Shown here piece after piece: positions 62,445 through 64,000 of a DNA stretch of 64,000 nucleotides. This DNA comes from JAAYYM01 sp964483395. GTDB taxonomy: Bacteria > Bacillota > Clostridia > Lachnospirales > Lachnospiraceae. The notes under the pieces were generated by a model, which made no database searches, was not told where the DNA came from, and saw nothing but the letters and a program-made list of their open reading frames with translations. A program made the position numbers and the translations under genes. Position 1 is the stretch's first letter; each line of letters opens with the position of its first letter. The stretch covers positions 42,485 through 106,484 of the forward strand of contig CAZABT010000001.1 in NCBI GenBank assembly GCA_964483395.1, written 5' to 3'.

Positions 62445-62882
62445 ATGAAGATCTCCACCAAGGGAAGGTATGCCGTCCGTGTGATGCTGGATTTGGCGGT
62501 ACACAATACAGGTGAATACATTAAAGTAAAAAGCATTGCAGAAAGACAGGAAATCTCAGAAAAATATCTGGAGCAGATCATAGCAGTGCTGAATAAAGCA
62601 GGCTATGTACGTAGTGTACGTGGTGCACAGGGAGGCTACCGTCTGGCAAAGGAACCATCAGAATATACAGTCGGAATGATCTTACGCCTGACCGAAGGTG
62701 ACCTGGCTCCGGTCGCATGTCTTGCAACCGAAGAAAATGAATGTGATCGGTGCGATACCTGTGAGACACTTGCCGTATGGAAGCAGCTGCAGGAAGCCAT
62801 TAATAACGTAGTGGACAATGTGACCATTGCTGATTTATTAGAGAAGCAACAGGAGAGGTTAGGAAGTCAATATGTTATTTAA
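62445..62882 (+). CDS. Rrf2-family transcriptional regulator with Cys cluster
   Basis: The protein has 145 residues. An N-terminal winged helix (STKGRYAVRVMLDLAVH, then EISEKYLEQIIAVLNKAGYVRSVRGAQGGYRLA) is typical of Rrf2. Four Cys residues, C92, C100, C103 and C106, could hold an Fe-S cluster, as IscR does with three Cys, while CymR lacks them. Its place after cysK and metNIQ suggests a role in sulfur or Fe-S homeostasis. AGGAGGGG precedes the ATG. The 3' end overlaps the next gene by 11 bp, so the MBOAT gene is probably co-transcribed. Confidence 0.92.
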   Translation: MKISTKGRYAVRVMLDLAVHNTGEYIKVKSIAERQEISEKYLEQIIAVLNKAGYVRSVRGAQGGYRLAKEPSEYTVGMILRLTEGDLAPVACLATEENECDRCDTCETLAVWKQLQEAINNVVDNVTIADLLEKQQERLGSQYVI

Positions 62883-64000
62883 TTCTGTGGCATTTGCCTT
62901 TTTTATGCCTATCGTTTTTTTGATTTACTGGGTATTGCCGCATCGTTTCAGATGGATGGCACTGCTCGCTGCAAACTGCTGGTTCTATATGAGCTGGGAA
63001 CCAAAGTATATTATAGTGATACTGCTGACAACGGTAGTATCTTATTTTAGTGCATGCGGCATCGAACAGGCAAAAAGCACCAAGCGAAAGAAAGGAATCC
63101 TGATTGTCGGAGTCCTTGTCACATTGGCCTTTTTATTATTTTATAAATACACAAACTTTGCATTCAATTCTGTATTCAAGGTGCTGCAAATGTTTGCAGT
63201 TCCCGTGCAGAAGACAACACTGAATCTGGTCATGCCAATCGGTATTTCTTTTTATACCTTTCAAATGGTTGGCTATATTGCAGATGTATACACAGGAAAA
63301 ATCAAGGCAGAGCGACATTTTGGACATTATGCCCTGTTTGTGACCTTCTTTCCGAACATCCTGTCAGGTCCGATTGAGCGTGCGGCCAATATGCTGCCGC
63401 AGTTCAAAGAAGAGAAAAAATTTGTATATGAGGATGCGGTGTATGGTCTGCGTCTGATTCTACTGGGTTTTTTGAAAAAGATGATATTTGCGGACTCCAT
63501 GTCAAAGTACGTGGATGCGGTGTTTAATCATACAGAAGGGTGTTCCGGTCTGGCATTTTTGATTGCCATAATTCTGTTTACCTTTCAGATTTATTGTGAT
63601 TTCTCAGGATATTCCGATTTGGCCATCGGTGTTGCACGGCTTTTGGGCATCCGACTGATGGACAATTTTAAGCAGCCCTATTATGCAGCTTCTGTCAGAG
63701 AATTTTGGCAGAGATGGCACATTTCCTTGTCTACATGGTTCCGGGACTATGTGTATATCCCGCTTGGCGGTAATCGCGTATCCAAGGCAAGAAAGAACTT
63801 AAATCTGCTTTTAACATTTCTAACAAGCGGCCTGTGGCATGGCGCAAACTGGACATTTGTAGTATGGGGCGGCATTCATGGTGTATATCAGGTTGCAGAA
63901 AACACCATCAAATCTGCATGGAAGCATCGACGCGGGGCAGCGAATAAGACAGCAGATCAGGCAGTCATTGCAGCAACACCCGGCAAATCACACCGAACTG
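62872..64000 (+). CDS. MBOAT-family O-acyltransferase (3' end outside window)
   Basis: The reading frame is open from ATG 62872 to the right edge, 376 residues. Many membrane segments and the AlgI/DltB-like pattern YCDFSGYSDLAIG, YYAASVREFWQRWHISL, WFRDYVYIPLGGN and LWHGANW, with the catalytic H323 in WHG, identify an MBOAT enzyme that transfers acyl groups, often acetyl, onto surface polysaccharides. It is unlinked in function to the upstream Rrf2 gene, but their overlap links their expression. A partner extracellular SGNH-type protein would be expected downstream of the window. Confidence 0.93.
   Translation, partial: MLFNSVAFAFFMPIVFLIYWVLPHRFRWMALLAANCWFYMSWEPKYIIVILLTTVVSYFSACGIEQAKSTKRKKGILIVGVLVTLAFLLFYKYTNFAFNSVFKVLQMFAVPVQKTTLNLVMPIGISFYTFQMVGYIADVYTGKIKAERHFGHYALFVTFFPNILSGPIERAANMLPQFKEEKKFVYEDAVYGLRLILLGFLKKMIFADSMSKYVDAVFNHTEGCSGLAFLIAIILFTFQIYCDFSGYSDLAIGVARLLGIRLMDNFKQPYYAASVREFWQRWHISLSTWFRDYVYIPLGGNRVSKARKNLNLLLTFLTSGLWHGANWTFVVWGGIHGVYQVAENTIKSAWKHRRGAANKTADQAVIAATPGKSHRT

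Noticed and set aside
62339..62581. 80-codon minus-strand frame across the second repeat copy
   Set aside because: It is antisense to the repeat and the Rrf2 gene, and has no ribosome site or known domain.
1..64000. CRISPR arrays, tRNA genes, insertion sequences and prophage genes
   Set aside because: No regularly spaced repeats, tRNA-like folds, transposase motifs or phage structural genes were seen on reading both strands; small ones could be missed by eye.

Overview
The window looks like a chromosome segment from a gut-type member of the Firmicutes, most likely Lachnospiraceae. The reasons are strong AGGAGG ribosome sites, consensus TTGACA-17-TATAAT promoters, a LytTR/GHKL two-component pair, a Spo0A-type DNA-binding domain, a Big_2/GH25 lysozyme-like surface protein and a GH112 galacto-N-biose phosphorylase locus. 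This is inferred from gene content. There is no rRNA or other phylogenetic marker, and no tRNA, CRISPR array, insertion sequence or prophage was seen.

Region 1 (1-9752) is a glycan-decoration block. A leftward membrane-protein gene is cut by the left edge. It diverges from a five-gene rightward operon with a consensus promoter (1278-1306): an unrecognised membrane protein, a GT-C-like membrane protein, a YdjC/ChbG-type carbohydrate deacetylase, a YfhO-family protein and another large GT-C-like protein.

Region 2 (9753-12888) is a regulatory island. An AgrA/AgrC-like pair lies behind a promoter with two LytTR-like boxes 21 bp apart and a structured leader. It is followed by a free-standing Spo0A C-terminal-domain protein with a long palindrome at its promoter, and by a small zinc-ribbon gene on the other strand.

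Region 3 (12993-43862) is a large cell-wall polysaccharide cluster. It holds dTDP-rhamnose genes rfbB, rfbA and rfbC (no rfbD in the window), a GH25 surface protein, an ABC exporter (Wzm/Wzt) whose ATPase has a C-terminal domain, and a methyltransferase joined to a kinase-like domain resembling WbdD chain terminators. It also holds several GT2 enzymes, a phosphohexomutase, a GT87-like protein, GtrA and a DPM-like GT2, a secreted SASA esterase, a flippase-like membrane protein, a kinase/HAD/nucleotidyltransferase trio, a WbaP-type initiating transferase, an LCP ligase and glmS. These genes cover priming, extension, end-capping, export, wall attachment and decoration of one or more polymers.

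Region 4 (43886-47848) has an HtrA-like protease, a divergent ClpX-like ATPase and an AraC regulator facing the other way. Region 5 (48009-55824) is an apparent lacto-N-biose/galacto-N-biose utilisation operon: ABC transporter (binding protein and two permeases), GH112 phosphorylase, a 53-residue membrane protein and an unusual fusion of a nucleotidyltransferase with an N-acetylhexosamine 1-kinase. Region 6 (55888-64000) has a subtilase-like protein without the expected catalytic Ser, an LspA-like peptidase, cysK, metNIQ, two copies of a 104-bp structured repeat, an Rrf2 regulator with four clustered Cys, and an MBOAT O-acyltransferase gene cut by the right edge. All function calls come from reading motifs by eye; no searches were run.
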